Below are positions 8,332 through 16,549 of a stretch of DNA of 64,000 bases, piece by piece; positions within the stretch are counted from its first letter, which is position 1, and each line of letters opens with the position of its first letter. The stretch comes from Aldehydirespirator sp965116195 (GTDB lineage Bacteria; Actinomycetota; Acidimicrobiia; Acidimicrobiales; Aldehydirespiratoraceae). A model generated the notes under the pieces. It ran no database searches and was not told the origin of the DNA. It worked only from the letters and a program-made list of their open reading frames with translations. The position numbers and the translations under genes were made by a program. The stretch spans positions 620,001 through 684,000 of the forward strand of contig OZ220491.1 in NCBI GenBank assembly GCA_965116195.1, written 5' to 3'.

Positions 8332-8402
8332 AGCGCACCCCGGACCCAACGCTCCCAAAACATCCAACATCACCCCAACGTCACGATCTGGAAGGCTCGG
8401 CA

Positions 8403-9572
8403 ATGCAACTCGTTCTGCACAACATCGGTCACGTGTTCACCGGTCTGCTGGAATCCCCCACCGCCGGAGTTGACACCATCGTCGTTGAGGACGGTCAGAT
8501 CGTGTCCCTTGACAGCAGCGCCGCCACCAGCGCAGATGTGATCGTGGACTGCAGGGGCATGACGGTTGCACCGGGGTTGGTGGACACCCATGTGCATCCC
8601 ACCCAGGGTGACTACGCCCCCAAACAGCAGTCCACGGGTTACCTGGAGCGCATGTTGCACGGGGCGGTCACACGGGTCATATCAGCCGGGGAGGTTCATG
8701 TCGCCGGACGCTTTGGGGCCCGATCGGCGCTGGGTATAGCGCTTGGAGCCTTCCACTCCTTTGAACGTCACCGTCCGGCAGGCATCAAGGTACACGGCGG
8801 GGCCATGCTGCTGGAGAAGGACACCGACTTCTGTCACATTGACCAGGCTCACGACGCGGGGATGCGCATCATCGGAGAGGTGGGTGTCGGCTCGCTCAAG
8901 AACCCTGTGCGGGCCAATGAGCTCGCAACACATGCCCGGAGCTTGGGCATGACTGTACACATGCACTGCGGTTGCACCTCAGACCGTGGACCCGGCGGGG
9001 ACGAGCATCCCTACTTCTCGGCAGAGGACGTGATGACGGTGGGTCCGTCAATCGCCTCTCACGCCAACACGTTTGCCTCGCTGTCAGATGACGACATTGA
9101 CATGCTCTGCGGTGACGGCGGCCCGCCGTTCGTGGAGGTCGTGCAGGCCGGTGGAGCGAAACCGATGCTGCGGGTCGTGCGTGCGCTGGCCGAGCGCGGC
9201 GAGTTGCACCGGTTGCTGATCGGCACCGACACCCCCACCGGTTACGGGATCACCCCGCTGGGCATGCTCAAAACCATCGGTGACATCTGCTCTTTGGCTG
9301 ATGTGGCACCCGAGCCAGTTTGGGCAGTTGCCTCGGGCCAGGGGGCTGGAGCTTTCGGGGTGGACGGCAACGTGATCAAGGTCGGGGCAGTGGCGGACCT
9401 TGTCGTGATGGACGCATCGCTGGGTTCGGTGTGCGACACCGCCACCGAAGCCATCGCCGCAGGCGAGTTCCCGGGAGTGGCCGCAGTGATCACTGACGGA
9501 ACGGTGCGGGTGCGGGGATCGCTGTGTACTCTGCGAGCCCGCCGGGTCGCCGGCTTTGAGAGCCGTACCTGA
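8403..9572 (+). CDS. Enamidase-like amidohydrolase
   Basis: A 389-residue binuclear metal amidohydrolase. It closely resembles, from memory, Eubacterium barkeri enamidase, which opens 6-oxo-1,4,5,6-tetrahydronicotinate. Shared features are VDTHVHPTQGDYAPKQ (metal His63 and His65), AGIKVHGGAMLLEK near 127-139, IIGEVGVGSLKNP (metal Glu near 159), VHMHCGCTS (His near 188), SHAN and IGTDTPTGYGITPLG with the catalytic Asp. The C-terminus, VADLVVMDASLGS, is also family-like. The substrate is probably a cyclic amide or lactam, perhaps a partly reduced N-heterocycle. It is the last gene of the catabolic cluster and converges on dnaE2. Only a duplicated GATCTGGTGATCTGAACCCG-type sequence lies between. 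Confidence 0.8.
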   Translation: MQLVLHNIGHVFTGLLESPTAGVDTIVVEDGQIVSLDSSAATSADVIVDCRGMTVAPGLVDTHVHPTQGDYAPKQQSTGYLERMLHGAVTRVISAGEVHVAGRFGARSALGIALGAFHSFERHRPAGIKVHGGAMLLEKDTDFCHIDQAHDAGMRIIGEVGVGSLKNPVRANELATHARSLGMTVHMHCGCTSDRGPGGDEHPYFSAEDVMTVGPSIASHANTFASLSDDDIDMLCGDGGPPFVEVVQAGGAKPMLRVVRALAERGELHRLLIGTDTPTGYGITPLGMLKTIGDICSLADVAPEPVWAVASGQGAGAFGVDGNVIKVGAVADLVVMDASLGSVCDTATEAIAAGEFPGVAAVITDGTVRVRGSLCTLRARRVAGFESRT

Positions 9573-9625
9573 TCCTGTCCTGCCCGGATCTGGTGATCTG
9601 AACCCGTCTGGTGATCTGAACCCGG

Positions 9626-12600
9626 CTAACGGAAGTCGCGGCTGGCGAGCGCGCCTTTCACGATCAGCGGTTTCAGGCGCTCGGCGATGATGTTGACCGC
9701 GCCCCCGTGGCGTTCCAGTCGGCCTGCGATCCGCAACGCTCTCGCCGTGAAAACCACCCTGCCGAAGGTGGCCTGACAGCCTTTTGACACGATCACGTTG
9801 ATCAGACCTGTCTCGTCCTCAAGGCTGATGAACATCGTGCCTCCGGCGGTGCCGGGACGCTGACGGTGTGTCACCGTGCCGGCCACCTCCACTCGTCCGA
9901 TCGGAAGGGTCAACAACTCCGCAGCGGTCACCACACCCTCAGCCTCCAAATCAGCCCGGTAGAACCGAGTCGGATGCCCATCCGGGGCAACGCCGGTCGC
10001 CCAGAGGTCAGCCGTGGACTGTTCCTGTGGTGACAAAGGCTCAAGTGTCGGCAGCTTTGTTCCTGTGACCGTGCCAGGCAAGCGGTCTGCACTTGACTGC
10101 ATCACAGCACCAGCCGCCCAGAGAGCCTCACGTCTCTGTAAGCCCAGCGAGTCAAAGGCTCCGGCTGTGGCCAGGGTTTCCAGCACACGCAGGTTCAACA
10201 ATGGCTGGCCTTTTTTCCGCATCTTTGTCTGACCTTTTGCCTGTCCTTTTTCATGTCCTTTGGTCGGGGTGATGGAGAGAACCTGCACCAGGTGTTCCAT
10301 TGACTCGTACGGAGCACCGGCGGAGATGGCTTCGGCTAGTTCTGACCCCACACCACGCACCGACGACAGTCCCAGGCGTACCGCTGTGTTGCCGGTGGAC
10401 TCATCGCACGGCTCCAAAACAGCCAGATCCGCCGAAGCGTTGATGTCGGGTCCACGCACCATCACCCCGTGACGGCGGGCATCCTGGCACAGAGAGTGCG
10501 CAGAGTAGAAGCCCATCGGCTGGGCATTCAGCAGTGCAGCACAGAACGCAGCCGGGTAGTGACACTTGATCCACGCCGAGGCGTACACCAGATAGGCGAA
10601 AGACACCGAGTGGCTCTCGGGGAACCCGTAGTTCGAAAAGGCCACGATCTTGTGCCAGATCTGCTCGCCGATCTCTGAGCCGATGCCCCGCTCGGCCATG
10701 CCGTCAAAGAACCTCTCCCGCAGTCGTTCCATACGCTTCCGAGATCGTTTGGATCCCATTGCCTGGCGTAGTGCGTCAGACTCTGTAGGCGTGAAACCGG
10801 CTGCATCAATGGCCATCTGCATCAGCTGTTCCTGAAACAAGGGCACCCCGAGCGTCTTGGACAGTGACCGCTCCAACAAGGGATGCAGATAGGTCACCGG
10901 CTCAACCCCGTTGCGTCGCCGTATGTAGGGATGAACTGAACCACCCTGGATCGGGCCGGGCCGAATGAGTGCCACCTCCACCACCAGGTCATAGAAGCAG
11001 CGAGGTCGCAGACGGGGCAGTGTGGACATCTGTGCTCGCGACTCCACCTGGAACACGCCCACCGAGTCAGCCGCGCACAGCATGTCATACACCGCCGGGT
11101 CCTGAGGCAGAGTGGCCAGGTCAATGCGGTGGTTGTGAGCCTGTTCGATCAGGTCTACTGCGTGGTGCAGTGCCGAGAGCATGCCCAGTCCCAGCAGGTC
11201 GAATTTGACCAGTCCCGCAGCGGCGCAGTCGTCCTTGTCCCATTGCAGCACCGACCGGCCTGGTGCCGATGCCCACTCCACCGGGCAGACCTCGGCAACC
11301 GCCCTGTCACATATCACCATCCCGCCCGGGTGAATGCCCAGATGACGGGGACCTCCCTCTGCTTTGGCTGCAAGGCGCAGCACATCGGCTGGAATACGGT
11401 TACCGGCTGGAATACGGTTACCGGCTGGAATACGGTTACCGGCTGGAATACGGTTTCCGGGGCGGTCATGGTTTCCGGGGCGAAGGTGGTTTCCGGGGCG
11501 GTCATGGTTGGTGGAGTTGTCGTTCAACATCTCGTGCAAACCGCCGTAGCGGTCCAACGACTTGGCCCACTTGTCCTGGCGTGCCGGGGGATGACCCAGG
11601 GCTCGAGCCATGTCACGCACAGCTGAGCGGGCTCGGTAGGTGATCACGTTTGCCACCTGGGCGGCGCGGTCGCGGCCATAACGCCTGTAGACGTACTGGA
11701 TGACTTCCTCACGCCGACCACTTTCAATGTCAATGTCTATGTCGGGCGGGCCGTCACGTTCTGCCGACAGGAAACGCTCAAACAGCAGTCCCAGCGCTAC
11801 TGAGTCCACATTGGTGATTCCCAACGCGTAACAGACCGCCGAGTTGGAGGCTGAGCCCCGACCCTGACAATAGATGTCTTGGCTTCTGCAAAAAGAAACA
11901 ATGTCCCAGACAACCAGGAAATAGCCGGCGAACCCCAGCATCTTGACCATCTCCAGTTCGTGGTTGATCTGGCACCAGGCTCCAGACACCCGCTCAGCTT
12001 CGGGAGGCCCGTAGCGAGACAGGGCACCTTCGCAGGTGAGACGGCGCAGGAAGGTGTTCTCATCAAGTCCGTCGGGGCACGGGTAGGGCGGCAACGCTGG
12101 TGCGATCAGTGACAAGCTGAAAGCGCATCCCAGGCCCAGATGGGCTGCGGCTTCGGTTGTTCCCGGATAGCGGGCGAAGCGACGGGCTTGCTCGGCACCG
12201 GAGCGCAGGTGCGCGCCCGCCCAGGCATCAAGCCAGCCGTCATGCTGATCAAGACTGCGCCGGTGGCTGACAGCGGCCAGCGCATCGGTCAGAACGCGGT
12301 CGTGTGGTGTGGCGTAGCGCACAGCGTTGCTGCACACCGGCTGCGCCCCCCGGCGCACACCGAGTTCGGCCAGGGCATCGTTGCGATGAGAGTCCAGCGG
12401 GTCCCCGTGGTCCCACAACTCCACAAACACATTGGCTGCACCGGCGGCATCGATCAACTGCTCAAGAATGTTGGCTGCTGCCCTGGGGCCGTGCCTGATC
12501 AGGGCCGAGGGCACCGCACCGTTTTGTGCGCCGGTGAGGACAGCCCAATTGTCGCGTTGGGCGGCTGCTGCTTCAAGAAACGAAGCCGTGCTCAGTCGAG

Positions 12601-13024
12601 GCGCACCTTTGCGCCCTGCCATGTGGGCCCGGCTGATCAGCGTTCCCAGCGATGCGTAGCCGACAGGATTGCGGGCCAGCACCACAATCCGTGCCCCTGC
12701 CTCGCTGGCCGCGCCCGGGGTTTTCGGCAGCCGTTCGGGACGGTCGAGTACGAGTTCGGCACCGAAGACTGTGGGTAGTCCGACTTCGCGGGCCGCCTCA
12801 GCAAAGCGAACCACACCATAGAAGCCGTTTCGGTCCGTCAGGGCCAGAGCATCAAGCTCAAGTCGGACTGCTTCGGCCACCAGTTCCTCCGGTTCAGATG
12901 ATCCCTCCATGAAGCTGAACCGTGAACGGGTGTGCAGTTCCGCATACTGCGCACGCCGCGCCCCGCGCCCGGGGTGTGCGCCGTTGCTGCTGACTCCATT
13001 TGTGTTTCCTGTGGCTGTATTCAT
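9626..13024 (-). CDS. dnaE2: Error-prone DNA polymerase III alpha subunit DnaE2 (ImuC)
   Basis: A 1132-residue C-family polymerase for SOS translesion synthesis. The order is PHP domain (YAELHTRSRFSFMEGSS, near 27), palm with PDIDIDIE (acidic metal ligands) followed by YRRYGRDRAAQVANVITYR, KFDLLGLGMLS, the fingers with LPRLRPRCFYDLV and RPGPIQGG, and a C-terminal OB fold (VEVAGTVTHRQRP). Length fits DnaE2 (about 1050-1080) plus an insert: NRIPAG-type hexapeptide repeats between the LNDNS and ADVLRLAAKAEGG segments. The ATG at 13024 is preceded by CGGAG. It lies 57 bp downstream of imuB, separated by a G13 tract, and should act with ImuA' and ImuB. Polymerase motifs look intact. Confidence 0.95.
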   Translation of the reverse strand: MNTATGNTNGVSSNGAHPGRGARRAQYAELHTRSRFSFMEGSSEPEELVAEAVRLELDALALTDRNGFYGVVRFAEAAREVGLPTVFGAELVLDRPERLPKTPGAASEAGARIVVLARNPVGYASLGTLISRAHMAGRKGAPRLSTASFLEAAAAQRDNWAVLTGAQNGAVPSALIRHGPRAAANILEQLIDAAGAANVFVELWDHGDPLDSHRNDALAELGVRRGAQPVCSNAVRYATPHDRVLTDALAAVSHRRSLDQHDGWLDAWAGAHLRSGAEQARRFARYPGTTEAAAHLGLGCAFSLSLIAPALPPYPCPDGLDENTFLRRLTCEGALSRYGPPEAERVSGAWCQINHELEMVKMLGFAGYFLVVWDIVSFCRSQDIYCQGRGSASNSAVCYALGITNVDSVALGLLFERFLSAERDGPPDIDIDIESGRREEVIQYVYRRYGRDRAAQVANVITYRARSAVRDMARALGHPPARQDKWAKSLDRYGGLHEMLNDNSTNHDRPGNHLRPGNHDRPGNRIPAGNRIPAGNRIPAGNRIPADVLRLAAKAEGGPRHLGIHPGGMVICDRAVAEVCPVEWASAPGRSVLQWDKDDCAAAGLVKFDLLGLGMLSALHHAVDLIEQAHNHRIDLATLPQDPAVYDMLCAADSVGVFQVESRAQMSTLPRLRPRCFYDLVVEVALIRPGPIQGGSVHPYIRRRNGVEPVTYLHPLLERSLSKTLGVPLFQEQLMQMAIDAAGFTPTESDALRQAMGSKRSRKRMERLRERFFDGMAERGIGSEIGEQIWHKIVAFSNYGFPESHSVSFAYLVYASAWIKCHYPAAFCAALLNAQPMGFYSAHSLCQDARRHGVMVRGPDINASADLAVLEPCDESTGNTAVRLGLSSVRGVGSELAEAISAGAPYESMEHLVQVLSITPTKGHEKGQAKGQTKMRKKGQPLLNLRVLETLATAGAFDSLGLQRREALWAAGAVMQSSADRLPGTVTGTKLPTLEPLSPQEQSTADLWATGVAPDGHPTRFYRADLEAEGVVTAAELLTLPIGRVEVAGTVTHRQRPGTAGGTMFISLEDETGLINVIVSKGCQATFGRVVFTARALRIAGRLERHGGAVNIIAERLKPLIVKGALASRDFR
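11387..11507 (-). repeat. 18-bp repeats inside dnaE2 (NRIPAG hexapeptides)
   Basis: Four exact or near-exact 18-bp units start at 11387, 11405, 11423 and 11441, followed by diverged GGTTTCCGGGG units to about 11507. The period keeps the dnaE2 frame. The repeats sit in a loop of the fingers region and replace otherwise variable sequence. Confidence 0.9.
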
Positions 13025-13040
13025 GCATCTCCGGACAGCA

Positions 13041-13053
13041 GGGGGGGGGGGGG
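13041..13053. repeat. G13 homopolymer between imuB and dnaE2
   Basis: Thirteen consecutive G on the + strand (C on the transcript) lie in the 57-bp imuB-dnaE2 spacer, upstream of the dnaE2 ribosome site. Length variation here would change spacing and mRNA structure but not a reading frame. Confidence 0.9.
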
Positions 13054-13081
13054 TGGACGGTCAGCAGGTCGTTGTGGGAGG

Positions 13082-14728
13082 TCAGTCGTAGGTGGCTTCG
13101 CGCCACCAGCGACGCGCCTCCAACACACAGAGATGGGCCGAGCCGTCCTCAAGCACCAGCTGAAAGCGGGCTTGACGACGGCGCTTTTGGGGATGCCACC
13201 AGCGTTCATCCAGCGGCCATGGCCCGGCCCAGTAGATGACCTTGTGGCACTGTCCCTTGGAGTCGGTGAACAGGTTTGGTGCTGCGCTTGCCTCGCCTCG
13301 GCTGTTGACTGTGACGGGCATACCATCACAGTCGGTAACCCGGATCGGTTCGGGCCTGCTCAGCACGGTTGCGGGATGCGGCACCGGCAACTGGCCAGGC
13401 CAGGGAGCAGTCAGTGTGTGTGTGCCACCAGCGGCATCGGAGACTCCAGTGACTCCAGTGACTCCAGTGACTCCAGCGACATCGGCGACACCGCCGACAT
13501 CAGTGCTACTGGTGATATTGGTGCCACCGGCAACATCAGTACTTTCGGTGGCACCGGTGACATCTGTGCTGCTGAGGACACCAGCGACATCGGTGACCCG
13601 CAGTGGCACTCGGTGTCCCTTGTCGGCGGGGCGGCGTCCACCACTGATACGTGGCACGGTTACCGCCTCGGTACCCAGAAGCCCCTGCAGTCGCGCCAGC
13701 GCCTTGGTGGCTCGCTCGTCGGCTTCGCTCCACGCTCCCCACATTCCCAGTTGGCGGCCGACTGTGGGCACCACCTCACAGGGTGTGAGCCGGACAAAGT
13801 TGATCGGTCCTGTGGGACGTTGCGATGACCGGTACCAGCCCTCAAGCTGCCAGCGCACCCGATCGGTGACAGCAGCCGAGTCAAAACGAAACTCGTGACG
13901 CCAGAGACGGTTGCTGGTATGGCCGCTGTCAGAACTGGCTTTGATGTTGATGCTCACGCAGTCCATCCCTTTGCGTTGCAATCGGAAAAACAATTTGTCG
14001 GCCAGCGTCTTGGCTGTGAAAGCCACGGTTTCGATGCGATCTGCCGGCGGATCAATCTCCGCTTCAACGGTGTGAGCCTCGTCGGCTGGATGCGCTTGCA
14101 GCGAGCGGTCGTCCAGCCCGCTGGCCAGATTGTGTGCCAGCAGTCCGGGCCAGCCGAAGCGTCCCAGCATGTCGGCTTCGGACAAGGCTGTTATGTCACC
14201 CAGAGTCCGCATTCCCAGTCGCCACAGCACATCAAGCAATGCCTTCAGGTCTTCCACAAAAAGATGCAGCGGGGAGGTACTTGCTCCCAGGGCACTCAGA
14301 GACAAACCGGCCAGGAACTGCCGGTTTTGCATTGCCGGTATCACCAGAACGTTGTTGGGAGAGCGCCGTGGCGCTTCGCAGGCCGCATGACCAGAGGCAA
14401 AGAGTCCGTCAGCCACGCCCACTCCTGTGGTGGTTGATGATGATGACGTTGACGCGCTTGACGCGCTTGACGCGATGCTGCCTGCCGTGTGGGCAACCAG
14501 TTCAGCCAGGGCCTGCTCACCCCCGAAGTAGCGTGACGGCCCTCTGGCCCCGAACACATGCATCCCGGGCCGCAGCGCTTGAGCCAGGGGAGTGAACTGC
14601 TCCAGGGCAGTGGCCAGCGCTTGGCAATGGTGAGGCTCAGGGACGCTGAATGTCACCGTCACCATCCGCTCAGGCGAAGACGGTGTGGAGGGCCTCGTTG
14701 GTGGTGTGTGCGGGTGTGAGCGTGCCAT
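13082..14728 (-). CDS. imuB: ImuB, Y-family polymerase-like SOS mutasome protein (N-terminus degenerate)
   Basis: An inactive Y-family polymerase homologue that bridges ImuA', DnaE2 and the beta clamp. The recognisable part starts near HCQALATALEQFTPLAQALRPGMHVFGARGPSRYFGGE. It continues with LSALGASTSPL, LRRLGMRTLGD-like helices (LWRLGMRTLGDITALSEADMLGRFG), the little finger, and the C-terminal WAGPWPLDERWWHP and ARFQLVLEDGSAHLCVLE. The expected N-terminal strand and the region before MVTVTFSVPEP match poorly, and the frame is open to 14887 across the end of imuA'. The ATG at 14728 is the best guess; the one at 14665 is possible. An insert of Val-Thr-Gly/Ser-Thr-Asp repeats (codons near 13440-13600) interrupts the C-terminal part. 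Confidence 0.8.
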   Translation of the reverse strand: MARSHPHTPPTRPSTPSSPERMVTVTFSVPEPHHCQALATALEQFTPLAQALRPGMHVFGARGPSRYFGGEQALAELVAHTAGSIASSASSASTSSSSTTTGVGVADGLFASGHAACEAPRRSPNNVLVIPAMQNRQFLAGLSLSALGASTSPLHLFVEDLKALLDVLWRLGMRTLGDITALSEADMLGRFGWPGLLAHNLASGLDDRSLQAHPADEAHTVEAEIDPPADRIETVAFTAKTLADKLFFRLQRKGMDCVSINIKASSDSGHTSNRLWRHEFRFDSAAVTDRVRWQLEGWYRSSQRPTGPINFVRLTPCEVVPTVGRQLGMWGAWSEADERATKALARLQGLLGTEAVTVPRISGGRRPADKGHRVPLRVTDVAGVLSSTDVTGATESTDVAGGTNITSSTDVGGVADVAGVTGVTGVTGVSDAAGGTHTLTAPWPGQLPVPHPATVLSRPEPIRVTDCDGMPVTVNSRGEASAAPNLFTDSKGQCHKVIYWAGPWPLDERWWHPQKRRRQARFQLVLEDGSAHLCVLEARRWWREATYD

Positions 14729-14759
14729 CGGTCGTGGCGAGACTGAGCAGACAATCCGC

Positions 14760-15542
14760 TCAACGTGACCTGACAAAGGCGGGGTCGTTGCCAAAGATGA
14801 AGGCCAGGTTTGAGTGCTCCACACAGGCCACGCGGCCGTCTGAGGAGGGCAGCCACAGCAGTATCCGGCGAGGACGAGATGCCGCACCCCGGCCTCCGAC
14901 TGTCACCTCAACCTGGCGGGCCAGCAGGCACCCGTGCCCCTTGTGGATACCCCTCCAGTGGGGCTGATCTATGGCCATACGAACCTCAGGCGACAGGCCG
15001 CCAGCAGCTTCGGCAGGAGTGCCGCAGTCCAGTGCCCATATCAGCGACGTGCCGTGCTCACGCATGCGCGACAGCAAGCGTTTTGCCTGTGTGTCACCCA
15101 AGCGGATTTGTGGACCTGCCAGCACCAGATCAAAGCCGCTCACCAAGGCCCCCAGCACATTGGCCGTCTGCTTGGTGTCTCCTGTGGTGCCACAATTTGC
15201 AACAGGCAGGTCAACCAGCACCCATCTCTTTAGTTCAGCCTTCCTTTCGGCTAGTGCTGACACCCCCAGATCGCCCATCCCCACTGTGGCTACCCAGTTG
15301 CCCTGCCGTGAAGCCTCAGCAGCCAACGCCGTGGCCAGGGTCACCGAACCGTGACCTCTCACCGTCAAAGTGGTACCTCGCCTGATGCTGCCATCGGGTA
15401 GCAGGTTGGCCAGCGATGCCTCCACGGGAAGCCACTGCTTGGGGGTGGAGGCTCCGACAGATACATCTACTCCGACTGACACGTCTGTCTGGGCCAACAG
15501 CGCTCGTGCTGTATGCGTAGCCGCCATCGGGCCAATATACAT
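14760..15542 (-). CDS. imuA': ImuA' (RecA-like SOS mutasome accessory protein)
   Basis: A 260-residue actinobacterial ImuA' that acts with ImuB and DnaE2 in damage-induced mutagenesis. Recognisable parts are LPVEASLANLLPDGSIRRGTTLTVRG and the degraded P-loop region GHGSVTLATALAAEASRQG. A RecA-like strand follows (WVATVGMGDLGVSALAERKAELKRWVLVD), then the C-terminal WRGIHKGHGCLLARQVEVTVGGR and ILLWLPSSDGRVA. The start could be the ATG at 15542 or the one five codons later (MAATH); neither has a good ribosome site. It heads the imuA'-imuB-dnaE2 operon. A half-site CGAAC with a weak partner lies just upstream, but a full actinobacterial LexA box was not found. Confidence 0.82.
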   Translation of the reverse strand: MYIGPMAATHTARALLAQTDVSVGVDVSVGASTPKQWLPVEASLANLLPDGSIRRGTTLTVRGHGSVTLATALAAEASRQGNWVATVGMGDLGVSALAERKAELKRWVLVDLPVANCGTTGDTKQTANVLGALVSGFDLVLAGPQIRLGDTQAKRLLSRMREHGTSLIWALDCGTPAEAAGGLSPEVRMAIDQPHWRGIHKGHGCLLARQVEVTVGGRGAASRPRRILLWLPSSDGRVACVEHSNLAFIFGNDPAFVRSR

Positions 15543-15600
15543 ACATACGTTCGCTTTTGTTCGTGTCAGTGTGCAGTGTTGCCGCGCACAACGCCGGTGG

Positions 15601-16371
15601 TCAGCGGGTACGGGAACTCAGCCAGTCAACGATGGCATGAACCAACTCGTCGGAGTGGTGTCGGTTGGTGAAGAGGTGGTCCGCACCCTCAACGGTGACC
15701 AGGGTCGCCGAGCCCGCTGCTGCCAGCGTTTCTGTCTGCTCACGTGGAACCACGGTGTCAGACCCGGCCTGCACCACCAGCATGGGTCGCCCCATGCCAG
15801 CCGCGGCCGAGGCCACATCGTGGCGGTGCAGGTCATCCAGAAAGTCCCGTCCCACTCGCACCGGACGTGGCCCGATGCGCACCTCACCCGAGCCTTCAGC
15901 AGTGATCCGCTGCCGGGCCTCAGGATCAAACAAGTGTTCCACATGGGCTGCTGAGGCCGGCGAAGCGACGGCTATCACGGCTGTGACCGTGTGCAGGCGT
16001 GACGCTGCCAGCACTGCCGCAGCCCCGCCCAGACTGTGTCCCACCAGCACGCAGGGCCCGGCTCCTCGCCGGATCAATGCCACTGCTGCTGCGGTGATGT
16101 CGCTCACGTTGGTGGTGACCGTCGTGTCGGACATCTCGCCTTGGCTTTCACCCAAACCGGTGAAGTCAAAGGCCAGGGTCAGATAACCGCCGTTTGCCAG
16201 ACCCTTGGCGATGCGGGTGGTGGTGAACAGGTCCTTTGAGCAGGTGAAGCAGTGGCACAACAGAGCCGCGCCCACCACATCAGTGTCATCTGCGGGTCGG
16301 TGCAGCGTCCCGGCGAGTGTTGCCCCCGCTCCGCCTGTGAACTGCAAACGTTCTGTTGCCGTGGCTGCCAC
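15601..16371 (-). CDS. Alpha/beta hydrolase (osmotically-induced/OsmC-associated esterase type)
   Basis: A 256-residue cytoplasmic alpha/beta hydrolase. The oxyanion-region HCFTCSKD follows strand 3, FDFTGLGESQGE comes next, and the nucleophile elbow is GHSLGGAAA (Ser113). The acid is probably Asp in VVQAGSDTVVP (near 208), with His in VEGADHLFTN (near 235). This arrangement, with the HCFTxSKD motif, is typical of the hydrolase often fused to or next to OsmC proteins. The start is a GTG at 16371 without a clear Shine-Dalgarno. It lies 58 bp upstream of imuA' in the same direction, so co-transcription is possible, but no functional link is known. The substrate is unknown. Confidence 0.82.
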   Translation of the reverse strand: MAATATERLQFTGGAGATLAGTLHRPADDTDVVGAALLCHCFTCSKDLFTTTRIAKGLANGGYLTLAFDFTGLGESQGEMSDTTVTTNVSDITAAAVALIRRGAGPCVLVGHSLGGAAAVLAASRLHTVTAVIAVASPASAAHVEHLFDPEARQRITAEGSGEVRIGPRPVRVGRDFLDDLHRHDVASAAAGMGRPMLVVQAGSDTVVPREQTETLAAAGSATLVTVEGADHLFTNRHHSDELVHAIVDWLSSRTR

Positions 16372-16549
16372 AGCAATGTTCTAGCGTTTCACAGCCGGCG
16401 TCGGCGCTCCGGAGGGTGAGGTACCTGCAGCGGGAAGCACCCGGTGGGGCGGTCCGGCAGCTTGCGGTGGTGTCGGCGATCCAGAAGGTGAGGGACACAC
16501 GGCTGATATCGGCTGTGTTGTTCGGCTGTGTTGTTCTAGAGTGCAGGGC

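Noticed and set aside
15530..15575. LexA (SOS) box before imuA'
   Set aside because: Only half-sites (CGAAC, and two direct GTTCG copies) are present; no inverted repeat of the CGAAC-N4-GTTCG type. Could be a diverged site, but not supported.
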